From contig CM061921.1 of the NCBI GenBank assembly GCA_031002005.1, positions 123,658,597 to 123,722,596 of the forward strand: a stretch of DNA of 64,000 nt, written 5' to 3'. The stretch is from Vandiemenella viatica. Its lineage: Eukaryota; Arthropoda; Insecta; Orthoptera; Morabidae. Each line of letters starts with the position of its first letter. Position 1 is the stretch's first letter. Under the pieces are notes generated by a model. The model made no database searches, was not told the origin of the DNA, and saw only the letters and a list, made by a program, of their open reading frames with translations. This document shows, one piece after another, positions 22,210 to 33,479 of the stretch. A program made the translations under genes and the position numbers.

Positions 22210-25200
22210 AATGAGTACATAATTGCTCCTAATGTCATTATTCGGTACTATTCGTTTATCTGATCTAAAACCTACTCTAATATGTGGATGTGTATGAGTG
22301 ATTGTCTTTTGATAGTGCAGCTGCCGAGAGTCGTCTTTATGACACGTAGCATCTCTAATTTTATCTTTCCTGTTATTGCGATACAAATAATTTGGTGGAA
22401 GAATTACTCCGTCACTCTCGAAAATGAAAGGTGTTGTTCGCATGTTTATCACTGTTCATTTCTGTGACGCATTCGTAAAGGCTGTGATAAGCAGTCACGA
22501 ATCGAGCGGCTCCTCTCTGTACCATCAATCAATTCCTTGCCCTAAGGTTCCCAACAATAGTCTAAATGTAGCACACGAGGCTTTTGTACGCTATGTCCGG
22601 ATATGGAGTAGAAAAGATATGGATAAACTGCTAACCATCCAGATGATATACAGAATAGAAGAGAGTTACAAACTGAAGTCGATAAAATTCTAGGGGTTCT
22701 AGGAACAATGTACAAAGGCCACGACCACCTGGTCTGAAGAAAGGAGGAGGAACCTATCACTGGCCACAAACTAATCTACTAGATTAAAAAGAATATGAGA
22801 ATTTATTTGTATTTTAAGTCTGTGTAGAGTAATGGGAATATGTACCATTGGTATTCCAAACTGTATTTCAGGTATTTTGTTTGGCAAGGGCAAGGGTTAT
22901 TAACCTCGCAGGTAGCTGAATAATTAACGTAGTGCTGTGATACAATATGTAAGTGACGGCAGTGTGTGCAGGGCCAATTGGACACAAGAAATGCCAACGA
23001 AATCGAACTTCAAAGTCGGTAAATATTAAGTAGTAATTAGAACCAGTACTGAAGAGACAGTTCAACGTCGAAAACCTGCGATTATTGTAGTATCCCAGCA
23101 AGGATTAAATTTTGGGAACTCCGTTAACTTTTCTTTTTGCAGACGTTTGATTATTGTTTTATACATATCAAAATAATTAATTACTTTTTATTCGTTTGGT
23201 TGCCAGAAATATTTTGTGAAAGATGATAATAATAATAAAAGTTTGTGCTGGTGTAAGTAAATCTTAATATATTAAACCTTGCTACTATACATTTGTAGTA
23301 TAAAATGCTGTAATACGAACAGATTAGGCATTGGTGGCCTACCGACCTTGGCTATCGAATCGATTAAATGAAGAAGCCTAGAAATCTTTCCGAAATTATT
23401 TATATTAAATAGAAAGAATAAGTAGTCATTAGAGTGATTACTGGACAATTTCAGTCATTTGATAAGTTCCACTGCGCCCGCAGACGATACTTTGCAACCT
23501 TCGGCAAGTCAGCACTGCTTAGCTAATCAGGAAATTCCAAATGAATAACTGCATTGACTTTATTTGCACTTATATTCTTAAAAAGAAGTAGAAATTTCAA
23601 ATAAATAATCTAATGTGACTTTAATTCGCACTTAAACAATTTTTTTTAAAAAAAAAGGTGCAACTGGGATGCCAGCTAAAGTGCAATTGTCTGTTGTACA
23701 GCAGAGATAAAAATTATAATGCGAGGTAGGGATATAAAAAAAATATATGTAATTTGATGTTGATGTCTTTTTTTAATTTATTTACAGCGACTAAATGCAC
23801 AAATTCATACTAGGAGAAATGAGATGTAACTTAGAAAAACGATAGCAAACAGGGAAGTTTATTAAAATTCAAGGAATGTTTAGACGAAAATAAATATTTT
23901 AATTTGATTTCAATTGCACTTGTATTTTCAAAAGGAAGAGTAGCTGCGATGCCAGTAAGTAACTAAAAAATATGATGGTCACATAAAAAAAAATTATAAT
24001 GCTACGTTTGTTTAAACCTACATGTTGCTATTTGTCTATTTACTACTATTAAATCATTAAATTCATGTACACTCTGAACCAGTTACTAGAACCAGCTCAC
24101 AACATAACCTAGTCATTTTTTGATGGTAGATGAGAAACAGGGAAATATATTAAAAAGTCAGAGAAACGTAGAAAATCATGAAATAAATCATCGTTATTTC
24201 GTTTTGAAATTACAGCTTCCTTAGAAACTTTTGCATAACAATAAAAATTTCCATTATGTGTTGTGGAAGAAGTAACGAAAAAGCGAAGCTTAAAGCGAGA
24301 TTTTACCATATAGATACGTATTTTTTTTATCACAACTAATGAGAAGTTTATCAGCAAGCACACGCGCTACCCGTGTAATGATTAGAGATTAGATGAGATT
24401 CTTAGTACTATATTGATGTCATCACGTCAGTGCCCTTTTTATTAATTTTATTTTTATAAGTCTTAGCCTGCGAGCCATGAAACTCATAGAGTGATTAAGC
24501 ATTTCGTATCGTGTCTTCAAATTAGAAATCCATCTATTCACTTCCAAACGCTCAGCTAGTACGAAGCTAAGCATGTTTGAAACGATCATACTCTGTTCTC
24601 ATGAAATACAAACGTTGAGGACACGGAACTTCCACTCGTCTATCTTTCGGTTTATGCACGCGATACAAATTTTTTCTTTGTACGTTATACAAAGCTTGAT
24701 ACCTTAAAGAGGAAAGCCAAAGAAGAAGTTCCCTAATTATATATAAGTGGTCTTGTTATAATTTCAAACTTATCTCACGCCCAGCTGGCCACCCAACACA
24801 AAATAAATCTCTGCTATTATTAAATGATGAAACAGTAGTTAAGTGATGACTAAACTCTGCTGTTTGAATTGTATCCATCACATTTACTGTAAGATTTAGA
24901 AAGAGAGGTCGGAAAGTATTCTCTGGACAGAACACTTTGTAAAACATTGAAAAGTAAACAGACACCACAACGTTTTTCACTTTTTCAACAATTTCATTGC
25001 CGTTTTCACATAATTCATGAAACGTTTAAAATAATTTTACATTTATTTTGACTCATAAATATTTATAAAACATATATGTAACTATTCAGTAACAGAAGGT
25101 ATTGTATGAATGTGTGAAATGATAATAATGATTTAACAGCATTTGTAAAAGATACAGTATGTACGATTTCACATCTCTCAATACATCGTACATGTTTGCT

Positions 25201-27260
25201 CTCTCCATTGTTTAACATTTAGCCTGGCAAAATTGGAGCAGTCCAACGCGAGTATACCTCGTGGCACGAATTCACAGTAACTTACAATTACTTCAAACAA
25301 TGGTTAATTTAATAATTAATATCGTTATGTAACTAGTGGTACAAACTATTTCTACTAGAAGGGAACGTTAAGAAATTAAGTAAAACATTAAAGGAGAGAA
25401 AGTTATGTAATACCTTTTTGCCGGTCAGTTAAGTCGTTATCTAGTTTAGTTTTTTTTTTCCAAATATGATTTGAGATGATCAAAACATTTTATGTCAAGG
25501 ATGCAGTGTTAATACCATGATGAAGTCCGAAGTAGGTGATAGTTCAGAGGTAAAATGCGCGTATTTTTTTTCCGGGGGGCATGTCGCGTATGAACTATAC
25601 ACAGGAGTTCACAACGAGCTGTTAGTTCCTTGTCACTGCTTGTCATTATTTTAACGTATACGCAGGAGTTGATTCCACCACAATGTTTTTAATACCATCT
25701 TCAACTGTTGAGAACTTGTATCTTATTTCAAACCTTACTTCCGTCTTTTGAAATCCGTGAATCGCACGTGAATTTATTTGTATTGGCTAAACAGTTTAAC
25801 GAAAAAAGCGTGGACTGCTTTGATTAAAGAACAGTTTGAGCCACTGTTACATTCAAGCTTCACCCGGCTCTAAGGTCATTTGTATTTCAACCTGATCGAT
25901 ACAAGTACACGAGAACATGGCGCCACGCTTGATAAAAATCATTTGTCGATAATTCTCACGCAAGAAAACTCTCCGCATTACATAGCATTTTGCTGGCGAA
26001 ATATTTATCTGTAAAATACAGATTTCTAAATTAATAGTTTAGAAATAAACAGTTGTATCTCTGGTAGGTCCACAAGAGAATAATGAATAGTTATTGCGTT
26101 TAACTTGATTCACGTTGCTTGGTACCGTGCCTGCCAACATTTCCTGTATTTATTAGCCTATTAGAGTTTAAGTATACAAATTGATTAAGTTTTCATACAT
26201 ACTTATTTACAAAGAAATTTTGTTTGTAAGTATTGTGACGTGAGCTGAATTTACATTTGACTGGGATAGTTATTTTTACCACCTACAAGGAAATATGATG
26301 AAAGAGATACTGAAAGAAAAAATTACTACATGGGAGATACACTAACTGAATTTTTTTTAAGTTCTAAACAAAATATTTTAACACGAATTCCTCATAGGAG
26401 AGCATATCTGGTAGGTGGTACACTAAATACATCATATTATAGACCGCAAACTCTAAATACTTAAAAAAAAATATTCCCGTATACAAGACGCACCAAGACG
26501 AAGTTTACAGTTCTACAGTTAAAATAATTACGAGTAACAGTTTCTTCAGCTCTAATAATTACTAAAATAAATAAATAGTTCAGTTTTCGAGGAATGTCAC
26601 CGCTTTTCTCAAAACATTCATAGCGGTCGCAGCGTTTTTGTTTTTAAATAAATAGTGGACACTTCATTAGGAAATGCATTTATATGGCATATGATGTAAC
26701 TGTTCACAAAAATACGCAAAAAATTGAACTTATGAGTGTCTAGAAGTGCAGTGTTACGTAGCCACACATGATAAATAAGCACACATATTATGCGTAAGTA
26801 GAAACGGTTTTACCAGAAATACGTGAATGGTGATCTGTGAAACGAAATATAAAATAATTATACCAAGCTACTGCAATGGTTCTGAAAAACAACTCCTTGA
26901 TTGTTTTCACCATAACATATTCAGAAGATAACATTATCTAGTTCGCGATAGAGAACAGTAATGTTAATTTACGTTTTACATCCATTCATCACAAGGACGG
27001 AATATACAAGTAGGAGTGAAGGGCGATGCTTACATTCATGGCACATAGTGTTATCTACATATCCTTAGGCACAACCCAAAAATAATAATGTTAGTAACAA
27101 TGTAAAAAATTCAATTGTGGTAATAATAATAATTACGAAATGTGAATTAACGGTTACAGGTTTTGAAGTTCAGTGATTGAGAGTAGAAAAACTTTTATAT
27201 CACCAGTAGATAGATAAGGGGGTTGGGGGCTACATGGACTCTTATGGAGGGGGCTGCGGG
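22210..27260. other. No gene recognised over 5 kb
   Basis: Mostly AT-rich. Short, weak similarity among blocks around 23560, 23620 and 23905 (gactttaattcgcactta / gatttcaattgcactt, each followed by gatgccag) suggests an old duplication. I see no coding frame, RNA gene or transposon end. Confidence 0.4.
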
Positions 27261-27269
27261 CTACATCCC

Positions 27270-28061
27270 TGGACCAAAAAAGTGTAATCGATACCCCCTC
27301 CTTGTAACTGATACCCCCTCCCCCTCCCCTCTCCATGTAAACTGACACCATTCCACTGACCTTGAAACCTCAGTTTTCCCTCTTGTAACATGATACCCCA
27401 CTCCCCTCTCCCATCCTTGTAACCTGCCACCATTCTGCTGACCTTGAAACCCCCTCTCCCTTCTCCATGTAACCTGATACCCTTCCGCCGACCTTGAAAC
27501 TCCCCTCCCCTCTCCTTGTAACCTGACACCATTCCACTGACCTTGAAACCTCAGCTTCCCCTCTTTGTAACCTGATACCTCCTCCCCTACCCCCCATGTA
27601 ATCTGATACCCCCTCCCCTCCTTATAACCAGACACCATTCCGCTGACCTTGAAACCTCAGTTCCCACACTTTGTAACCTGATACTCTATGAAAGTGTTCC
27701 AGTGTAATCTGATACCCTGTGCAGGTGTTCCTTCCGTGTAACCTGATACCCTTCCGCCGACCATGAAACCCCCCTCCCCTCCTTGTAACCTGATATATTG
27801 CCACCGGCCTTGAAATCGGGCAGGTGTTCCAGTGTAACCTGATATCCTACCTTTGGCCTTGAAATCGGGCAGATGCTCCTTCCATGTAACCTGATACTCT
27901 ATGCAGGTGTTCCAGTGTAACCTGAGATTCTAACGCTGACCTTGAAACCCGATACTCTATGCAGGTGTTCCAGTGTAACCTGAGATCCTAATGTTGGCCA
28001 TGTAACCCGATACCTCGCGGTGTAACCTGATACCCTGCCTCCGACCTTGAATTCGAAACCA
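27270..28061. repeat. Minisatellite built on TGTAACCTGATACC
   Basis: About 19 occurrences of TGTAACCTGATACC or close variants at spacings of 17-59 bp between about 27303 and 28022. They alternate with a second unit (gctgaccttgaaacc) and C/T-rich linkers (ctcccctc). Purines lie almost all on the minus strand, so that strand has few stops and is open in all three frames in places. The array joins the integrase remnant at about 28062 without a gap. Confidence 0.88.
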
Positions 28062-28442
28062 CTGGCAGGTACAAACCTGTTGTAACCTTCGATCCATCTT
28101 CTCAATGTCTCGGTTGATTCCTGGCCAATAAGCATGTCTTCTTACGAGATTCTTCAAGCGAGACATGCCCCAATGTCCTCGATGCAGGAGCGTTAAGATT
28201 TGTGGGCGCAATTCCGCTGGAATGATCACGCGATGTGTGTCGTTTTCAGCGTCCAATAGGATGACGTCGTCCATGACTGAAAGGCTGTGGGATATGTGAT
28301 GCCATGTCTTCAGTTCGTTATTTATTCTGCGCGTGAGATATGTTGGACACCCATGGATGATGTAGTGCAGGACCTGTCGCAAGATTGGGTCCCGGTTGGT
28401 GGCGGATTCGATACGGGTCGCTGTTATAGGGAACCCGTCCAC
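28062..28442 (-). pseudogene. Integrase zinc-binding domain (gypsy)
   Basis: Integrase N-terminal (H2C2-type) domain. The open frame reads VIIPAELRPQILTLLHRGHWG then YWPGINRDIE, the standard gypsy pattern before the CxxCQ pair. The cysteine pair is damaged (VCTCQ, one residue between cysteines instead of two). Immediately after CQ the frame enters the minisatellite, so the DDE catalytic core is missing. Upstream, only a few dozen bases separate it from the protease, showing a large internal deletion. Confidence 0.85.
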
Positions 28443-28491
28443 TTTTTGTTTCCTCTTTGTGTCAATATGAAAACACAGTACTTCTTGTTGG

Positions 28492-28890
28492 TCAAATTCC
28501 GTACACGACTAGCCCGAAAATATTAGTACCTGAGTGCTGGTAAACAACAAAAAAGGTAATTAGTCTGGTAACCTGCTTGTAGGCTACCGTGATGGAGAAT
28601 TGACCCCGCAGGGGGATGTTTCTATCCCCGTACGATACCAAACGTCTTGAAGGTGTAGACAACGGTGGGGAGCCGAGTCGGAAGTAGGTGGCTTGGTTTA
28701 TCAGCGCGACGGTTGCCACTGTGTCCACCTGAAAACGGATTTTCTGATGGGCAATTCTAAGAGTTAAGAATAGTTTCTGTGTGAACGAGTCGCCAGTATG
28801 AGCTGTGGTCTGTAGTGTATTGACCGTTTCTTGATGCATGCGGGCTACCGGACTGGGCCGAAGTGCCCGGTTTTGGCAGACTGACCGCAA
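28492..28890 (-). pseudogene. Retroviral-type aspartic protease (gypsy)
   Basis: Contains FQVDTVATVALI, the D-T-G active-site loop with Gly changed to Val (DTG to DTV), followed by the flap-like RRLVSYGDRNIPLRG and the late hydrophobic motif NIFGL. Retropepsins of gypsy elements process Gag-Pol. The Gly loss in the active loop probably inactivates it. The frame begins just after a zinc-knuckle stretch (CTRCGKDGHLRSVC) read upstream on the same strand. Confidence 0.8.
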
Positions 28891-29121
28891 GTGCCCATCT
28901 TTACCACAGCGTGTGCAATGTGCCCAGTGGTCGGGACATTCCGCACGCGAATGTGAAATGAAGCACTGTAGACAAGATGGCAGGGGCCTCAGGACCTGTC
29001 GACGGGGTGGAGCTCAAGGTTCAGACGTCATAGATGGCGTCCTGCTTTATTGGCGTCTGAAGGGCGCCAGGGGTGTGCCTCGAACGCAGGAGTTGCGTTG
29101 TGTTGCTTTTACCGCCGCTAC

Positions 29122-29798
29122 TTACGGGCGTGCCATGAGGCGCTCGTTCGCAGCCTGAGCAATTTCATAAGAGTGTGCGATGCGTAGAATGTCCTCCTGT
29201 GATGGGTTATCCAGCTTCAATACCGCTGGGAGCACCTCTGGGTCTGGTGCTAACTGTAGTATGATGTCGCGAATCAGGGAATCTACATATAAGGCCTTGG
29301 ACTTTGCGTTTGTGCAAATGAAGTCGCATTTGCGGCTGGGACCTTGGAGATCTGTCACCCACGACCGGTATGATTGTCCTGGTTGTTTGTGATACTGATG
29401 GAACTGCAAGCGGGAGGTCACCACGTGGTATCTTTGAGAGTAGTAATTTGTTAAGAGTGTGCACATTTCTTTGAATGTGAGAGCGACTGGATCCGATAAT
29501 AGGGCCAATTTTCGAAGGAGGAAGAAGGTGTCGGGTGATTTCCACGACAAAAACAGCGAGCGTTGCAGGGCACCTTAATCGCCGTGAAATGCTGTTTCAG
29601 ATGATGCAAATACGTATCTCAGTGTTCCTTGGCGTCATTAAATGGTGGAAAAGCTGGAGGCCGGATATGCGACTTTTCCTAGGCCTGGGCTGATTTAGCC
29701 TCCTGTGCTATCAGTTTCTCGCCTATTAACTGGAGCGTTTGTTGTAGCACCGCTGTCTGCTGCTGTTGTTGCTCCAGTAGGCAAGTCACGACGTCCAT
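29122..29798 (-). pseudogene. Gag polyprotein (gypsy)
   Basis: ATG at 29798 begins a Gln-rich N-terminus (LLEQQQQQTA). After a stop and a frameshift, the capsid-like region reads LLTNYYSQRYHVVTSRLQFH and SYRSWVTDLQG, with CDFIC...YVDSLIRDII, the Retrotrans_gag pattern of Ty3/gypsy elements. It is followed by zinc-knuckle sequence. The start codon lies about 30 bp from the primer-binding-like site. Confidence 0.8.
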
Positions 29799-29813
29799 GA
29801 TGGCTGCTGATAA

Positions 29814-29832
29814 CCATTTTCCTCGTCGCCAA
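29814..29832 (-). promoter_or_regulatory. Primer-binding-like site of the gypsy element
   Basis: Read on the minus strand this is TTGGCGACGAGGAAAATGG, directly before gag and after the presumed LTR end. It begins with TGG as expected for complementarity to a tRNA CCA end. I cannot assign the tRNA. Confidence 0.5.
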
Positions 29833-30340
29833 TTTGCTATGTCCGCACGGCGGCCAAAATGTTAACACGGCGGACGGGTGGTCGCCCGGAGACGATCAAG
29901 CGAGAACCGAAGCAAAGTCCAAGGTGAGCTGCGTAGAGTCCAAGAAAGAAACAGACCATAGACCAAGACGCACGCTGATCCTAGTCCAATATGCGATGCA
30001 CAGAGTCCAAAGGAGTAACCGAATGTAAGCCGAGACGCGCGATGATCGAAGTCCGAGATGAGATACACTGAGAGATGGTAACGATACTGAATAGCAGTGA
30101 ACATAGCACTGTCTTAAGTACAGCAGACACGCCATTTACAGTCTTGTTTCAGGCAGAGTATTGTGGAGTGTTTGTTGGTGGACATTTCCTCCTTGTGTTG
30201 GGTGATGGGTTATATCCTTGCTGTAGGTTTGTCTTCAGGTTTGCGTTATTAGCACAGGCTGCAGGGGATCAGAAGATCCTGTTTACTGTAAAAGCTTCAG
30301 AGGTCCAGCATGTCGTCCCAAACTGTTTGGGTAGCTACCC
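29833..30340 (-). repeat. Presumed 5' LTR of the gypsy element, with tandem units
   Basis: Non-coding sequence on the 5' side of gag. It carries an imperfect tandem duplication of about 67 bp: AGAGTCC starts at 29935 and 30002, and both units continue with a ccgagacgc/ccaagacgc block and tgatc..agtcc. The LTR outer end was not located, and no second LTR is in the window to confirm it. Confidence 0.45.
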
Positions 30341-30349
30341 AATACAGTG

Positions 30350-31510
30350 ATTTACGGGTTTGGAGATTGCTAGGCCGATTTGTAAAGTTTTGTTGCTAGA
30401 GCCCGGTATCTTTCCTGAAGATTCGGGAGTCCGGTGGCGTCGTGGATGGCTAGCGTTGGTAATCTGCCGTCGACGTGCAGCGCTCTTCTCAGAGCACGAT
30501 TTTGAACAGTCTGCAGACGGTGTAGACTCGTCGGTGCTGCGTATCCTCACCCCGGGCAGGCATATTCGAGAATTGGTCTGACTAGGGTGCAGTACTTCCG
30601 CACGCTTTTTGAGGCAGCTACTTAACTGTCCCTATTTAGTATGGGGAACAGGGCATGGAGTCTCGCACTGGATAATCTTCGATGTGCGGTCTCCAGGACA
30701 GTCTCGTGTCCAGTGTGACTACTATATATTGCACTGTTTTGGACCAGGGTACCAGTTCGTTGGTTGGTTTAATCTGTGTATCCGGCAACCGTCTTAGGCG
30801 GGCCCGGTTCTTTTGGTTAGTAAGATAGCCTGTGTTTTGGTGGGGTTGATCTATATACGCCAGCACCTCGCCAGGTCTTCTGTTTTCTGTAGTGTTTCCT
30901 GCAGGCGTCGGGTGACGATTGCTTTGCTGCGGCTGGACGTGTAGTAGGCAGTGTCGTCAGAGTACGTGGCGGTGTGGACCCTGTCGTAATTTGGCACATT
31001 AGCCGTGTATAAGGAGTATAGCTGCGGTCCGAGGACCGAACCCTGAGGTACTCCCGCATATATTCCACTCCGTATAGAGGTGACGTTTCCGACACGTACC
31101 CACAAAGTGCGGGCTCCCAAGTACGATTTAATCAGCTTATCGAGCTTGCCTGAGAACCCCAGCTCGTATAGACTCAGCTGAAGATCGGCATGCCAAACCG
31201 AGTCGAAGGACAGGAAGATGTCCAGTAGTACTAGACCACAGTAGTCCTTAAAACTGAAGGTACGCGTGGTAGTTTCAACCACCCTGAACAGTTTCTGGGT
31301 GGTGGAGTGTCCACGGCGAAATCCCAGTTATGATTTGGAAGGATTCTTTGCTGTGCAATGTGGTTGTTCAGGCATCTAAGCAGTAATCGCTCAAACACTT
31401 TGCTGATTGATGGGAGCAGTCTGATAGGACGGTAGTTCTGTGGCACGGAGGGGTTCTTTCTAGTCTTCTGGACATGTGACGGTGTCGGGCCGGGATACCA
31501 GACAACTACC
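30350..31510 (-). pseudogene. Jockey-type LINE ORF2, reverse transcriptase to C-terminus
   Basis: Minus-strand RT in correct order: NYRPIRLLPSISKVFERLLL near 31440-31380, a degenerate palm (LVLLDIFLSFDSVW, catalytic Asp present in LLDI), AGVPQGSVLGPQLY, and the second catalytic box as TYSDDTAYY (usual YADD changed to YSDD, both Asp kept). Then LDTRLSWRPH, and the C-terminal LQTVQNRALRRAL reading near 30500 in another frame. Several frameshifts. The N-terminal endonuclease part is missing beyond 31510. Confidence 0.85.
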
Positions 31511-31513
31511 TTG

Positions 31514-31564
31514 TCTCACACCCTTTTTAAGAGTGTCTCACACCCTTTTTAAGAGTGTCTCACA
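31514..31564. repeat. 22-bp tandem repeat at a LINE-LINE junction
   Basis: Two exact copies of a 22-bp unit (tctcacaccctttttaagag plus tg) and a third partial copy, exactly between the Jockey-type LINE and the next minus-strand LINE. Confidence 0.9.
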
Positions 31565-31565
31565 T

Positions 31566-32955
31566 AATTCTCTAATTTTATTGTACTTGATTCGTAAATA
31601 GATTACAAATTATTCTTATATTTCGGTATTCTAGACCCGACTTCTTTAAGATGTTGTCCATCTTGTCCCACCTAATATTATTAAAAGCTTTTTCTAAATT
31701 AACAAATGCCATAAAAGTATCTTTGTTTTCTTGATCCGCCCTTCAAGTATTTATCTTAATGCTATTATCGCTTCTCTTGTACCGCGGTTTTTCCTAAACC
31801 CGAACTGATTTTCACCTACTATCCCTTCTACTACACTTTTCACTTTTCTGTACGTTATTCTGTTCATTAATTTTGAACATTGTGATGTTAGATAATTCTC
31901 ACATCTGTCAGCTTGTGTTTTATTTGGAAGTGTGAAGAAAACACTTTTATTAAAATCATTTGGAACCTCTCCAATTTCATAACTTTTTGATATCAGATTG
32001 AATAATCTCTGGACTACTTCTTCTCTAGTGATTTCAGAAGTTCTGGCTGAATCTCATCAATTCCAACTGCCTTATTTCATTTTAAACCATTCAAAGCTCT
32101 ATCAAAGTCTTGAAACAGGATGACCTTAGTCATGAATGGTCGACAACGCCTTACTTTTCGACGACACTGTTGTTCAAATCAACCTCGTCATACAGTTTTT
32201 CTATGTATTCCTTCCATCAGTTAGCTCTAGCTTTTGAGCTTAGAAGAGGTTTCGTATCGGCAGCTTTTAATGATCATACCTCTTTTCTTCATTTCTCCTA
32301 AATCCTATTTGTTCTTCCTAGGGCGCTAATGACCTCGCTGTCGACGCGCCCTAAACACCACCACCACCAACAACTGTTCTTCCTATACGCCACATCTACT
32401 TTACCTAAGACCATTTACTTTTATACTTCTCCACACTTTTCTTGCAGCCATCTTTCTTTTGCTTTTTTTTCATTTCCTGTTATTTGATTTCTAAATTGTC
32501 TGTATTGCTCTCTTCCTACCTCATCTTGAGCATTTTTGTGCCTTCTCCTCTGATGTATTAACTTAAAAATTTCTTCTGTGATCCAAGGTTTTCGGGCAGC
32601 TTGTTCCCTATAGCCTAATGTAGCTTTACTATCTTTCATTATTTCGGTCTTCAATGCATTATATTCTTCCTCAATCAAGCTCCTGTCATAGTTACTTCTT
32701 AGACCCACGTCTACCATTTCTGCAAAATTTTCTCTCGTCATAGATTGTTTCAATTTATTCAGTTCCAGTCTGTTTTGCTTGTATTTCTTCCTTATTCTCT
32801 TGAATTTCAGCCTGCGATTTCATAACTATCAGAAAATTGTTGGAGTTTATGTCTGATCCTGGGTATGCTCTACACTCTAGAACTTGATTCCTGAATCTCC
32901 GTTTGACTATGATATTGGCGCACATCAAGAGGATCAGGCGATGAAGAAGGAAAGA
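31566..32955 (-). pseudogene. LINE endonuclease-RT linker and reverse transcriptase, decayed
   Basis: A 110-codon open stretch (32753-32421) holds ARKPWITEEIFKLIHQRRR, the Arg-rich linker after the endonuclease in insect endonuclease-reverse-transcriptase LINEs. Downstream, translations in broken frames give AFVNLEKAFN near 31700 (first catalytic Asp position changed to Asn) preceded by an IGFRKNRGTR-like block near 31790. The order is right for a minus-strand LINE. It is probably the same broad family as the copy at 46850. A 54-bp retroposon is inserted at 32321. Confidence 0.72.
32321..32374 (+). mobile_element. 54-bp retroposon with TSD, SINE/LINE tail only
   Basis: A 54-bp insertion flanked by the exact 11-bp tgttcttccta (32310-32320 and 32375-32385). 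It consists of a 3' tail only: a GGGCGC...GCGCCC stem enclosing taatgacctcgctgtcgac, then taaa and an (ACC/AAC)n tail. The loop is almost identical to the SINE family 1 tail, but the stem and the terminal repeat differ. Confidence 0.85.
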
Positions 32956-33026
32956 CTGTTGTAGTGTTGTGGTTACGCTAAGAAACTGTGGGACTAAAGG
33001 GCGTGGGTTCAAATCCAACGAGTCCT
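32952..33026 (+). other. tRNA-like sequence (SINE head or tRNA pseudogene)
   Basis: GTGGTTACGCTAAG followed about 35 bp later by GGGTTCAAATCC gives box A and box B spacing of a tRNA-type promoter. The arms do not pair into a convincing cloverleaf, so it is better read as a tRNA-derived retroposon head. Confidence 0.4.
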
Positions 33027-33275
33027 GTAAAATTTTAATTTCTTAACTTTGCGTAAACTTTTCTGGAATGTTCTTGTTGTAACTAGTGTTAATGTTCTAG
33101 ACTGTTCTTCATTACTATATAAGCGATACTCCTTTCTAGCTGGAGTCAGTTCGCTCCGTGCTCCTGTACTGTAGAACTGTTTAATGAAGCTTCGTTGCGT
33201 TAAAGTGTGTGTGTTCATCAACGATCCCGCTACGCCGAAGGACTCTGGTTGTAGGTTACTACATGACAATATATT
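33026..33275 (+). repeat. LTR-like promoter segment
   Basis: Compact promoter-like sequence resembling an LTR: heat-shock elements, TATATAAG at 33116-33123, initiator TCAGTT at 33146-33151, a degenerate polyadenylation-like ttaatgaag near 33183, and an end near ggttactaca. No partner LTR or coding region was found, so a solo LTR is inferred, not shown. Confidence 0.4.
33061..33151 (+). promoter_or_regulatory. Two heat-shock elements, TATA box and initiator
   Basis: TTCTGGAATGTTC at 33061-33073 is a perfect three-unit heat-shock element (TTC-nn-GAA-nn-TTC). TTCTAGACTGTTC at 33095-33107 is a second with one mismatch. TATATAAG (33116) and TCAGTT (A at 33148, about 32 bp downstream) complete a textbook arthropod core promoter. 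Function is inferred. Confidence 0.55.
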
Positions 33276-33479
33276 CTTGCTGATATCTCCCTGTATCCCT
33301 TGGACGTTTCCATATTTATAACCTTCTTGCATGATTATTAAATAGTGCATTCGCCGCGAGTAGTTTTTTTTATATTTTTCGGCCACAAAATTTTCATTCA
33401 TTAAAATATAAAAGCATAAACCAAAAGGCGTTTGGCTGTGTTGGAGGGTAACTCACACATCCATTGCAAGCAGTCAAAG

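Larger units (their letters stand above)
28062..29832 (-). mobile_element. Ty3/gypsy retrotransposon, internally deleted
   Basis: Minus-strand element with gag (29798-29122), zinc-knuckle region, aspartic protease (28890-28492) and the integrase zinc-binding domain (28442-28062) in correct gypsy order. The roughly 1.5-2 kb coding for reverse transcriptase and RNase H, and the rest of integrase, are absent. The integrase side is lost into a minisatellite. Confidence 0.85.

Noticed and set aside
27242..27804. Overlapping long open frames on the minus strand (up to 125 codons)
   Set aside because: Produced by the purine-rich strand of the minisatellite, which lacks stops. The three frames encode the same repeat and look like no protein.
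27270..28061. CRISPR-like array
   Set aside because: Spacing is irregular, the spacers are themselves repeats, and the context is a eukaryotic genome. It is a minisatellite.
33009..33401. 130-codon minus-strand open frame
   Set aside because: It lies antisense across the TATA/heat-shock LTR-like segment and has no recognisable domain. Chance frame.
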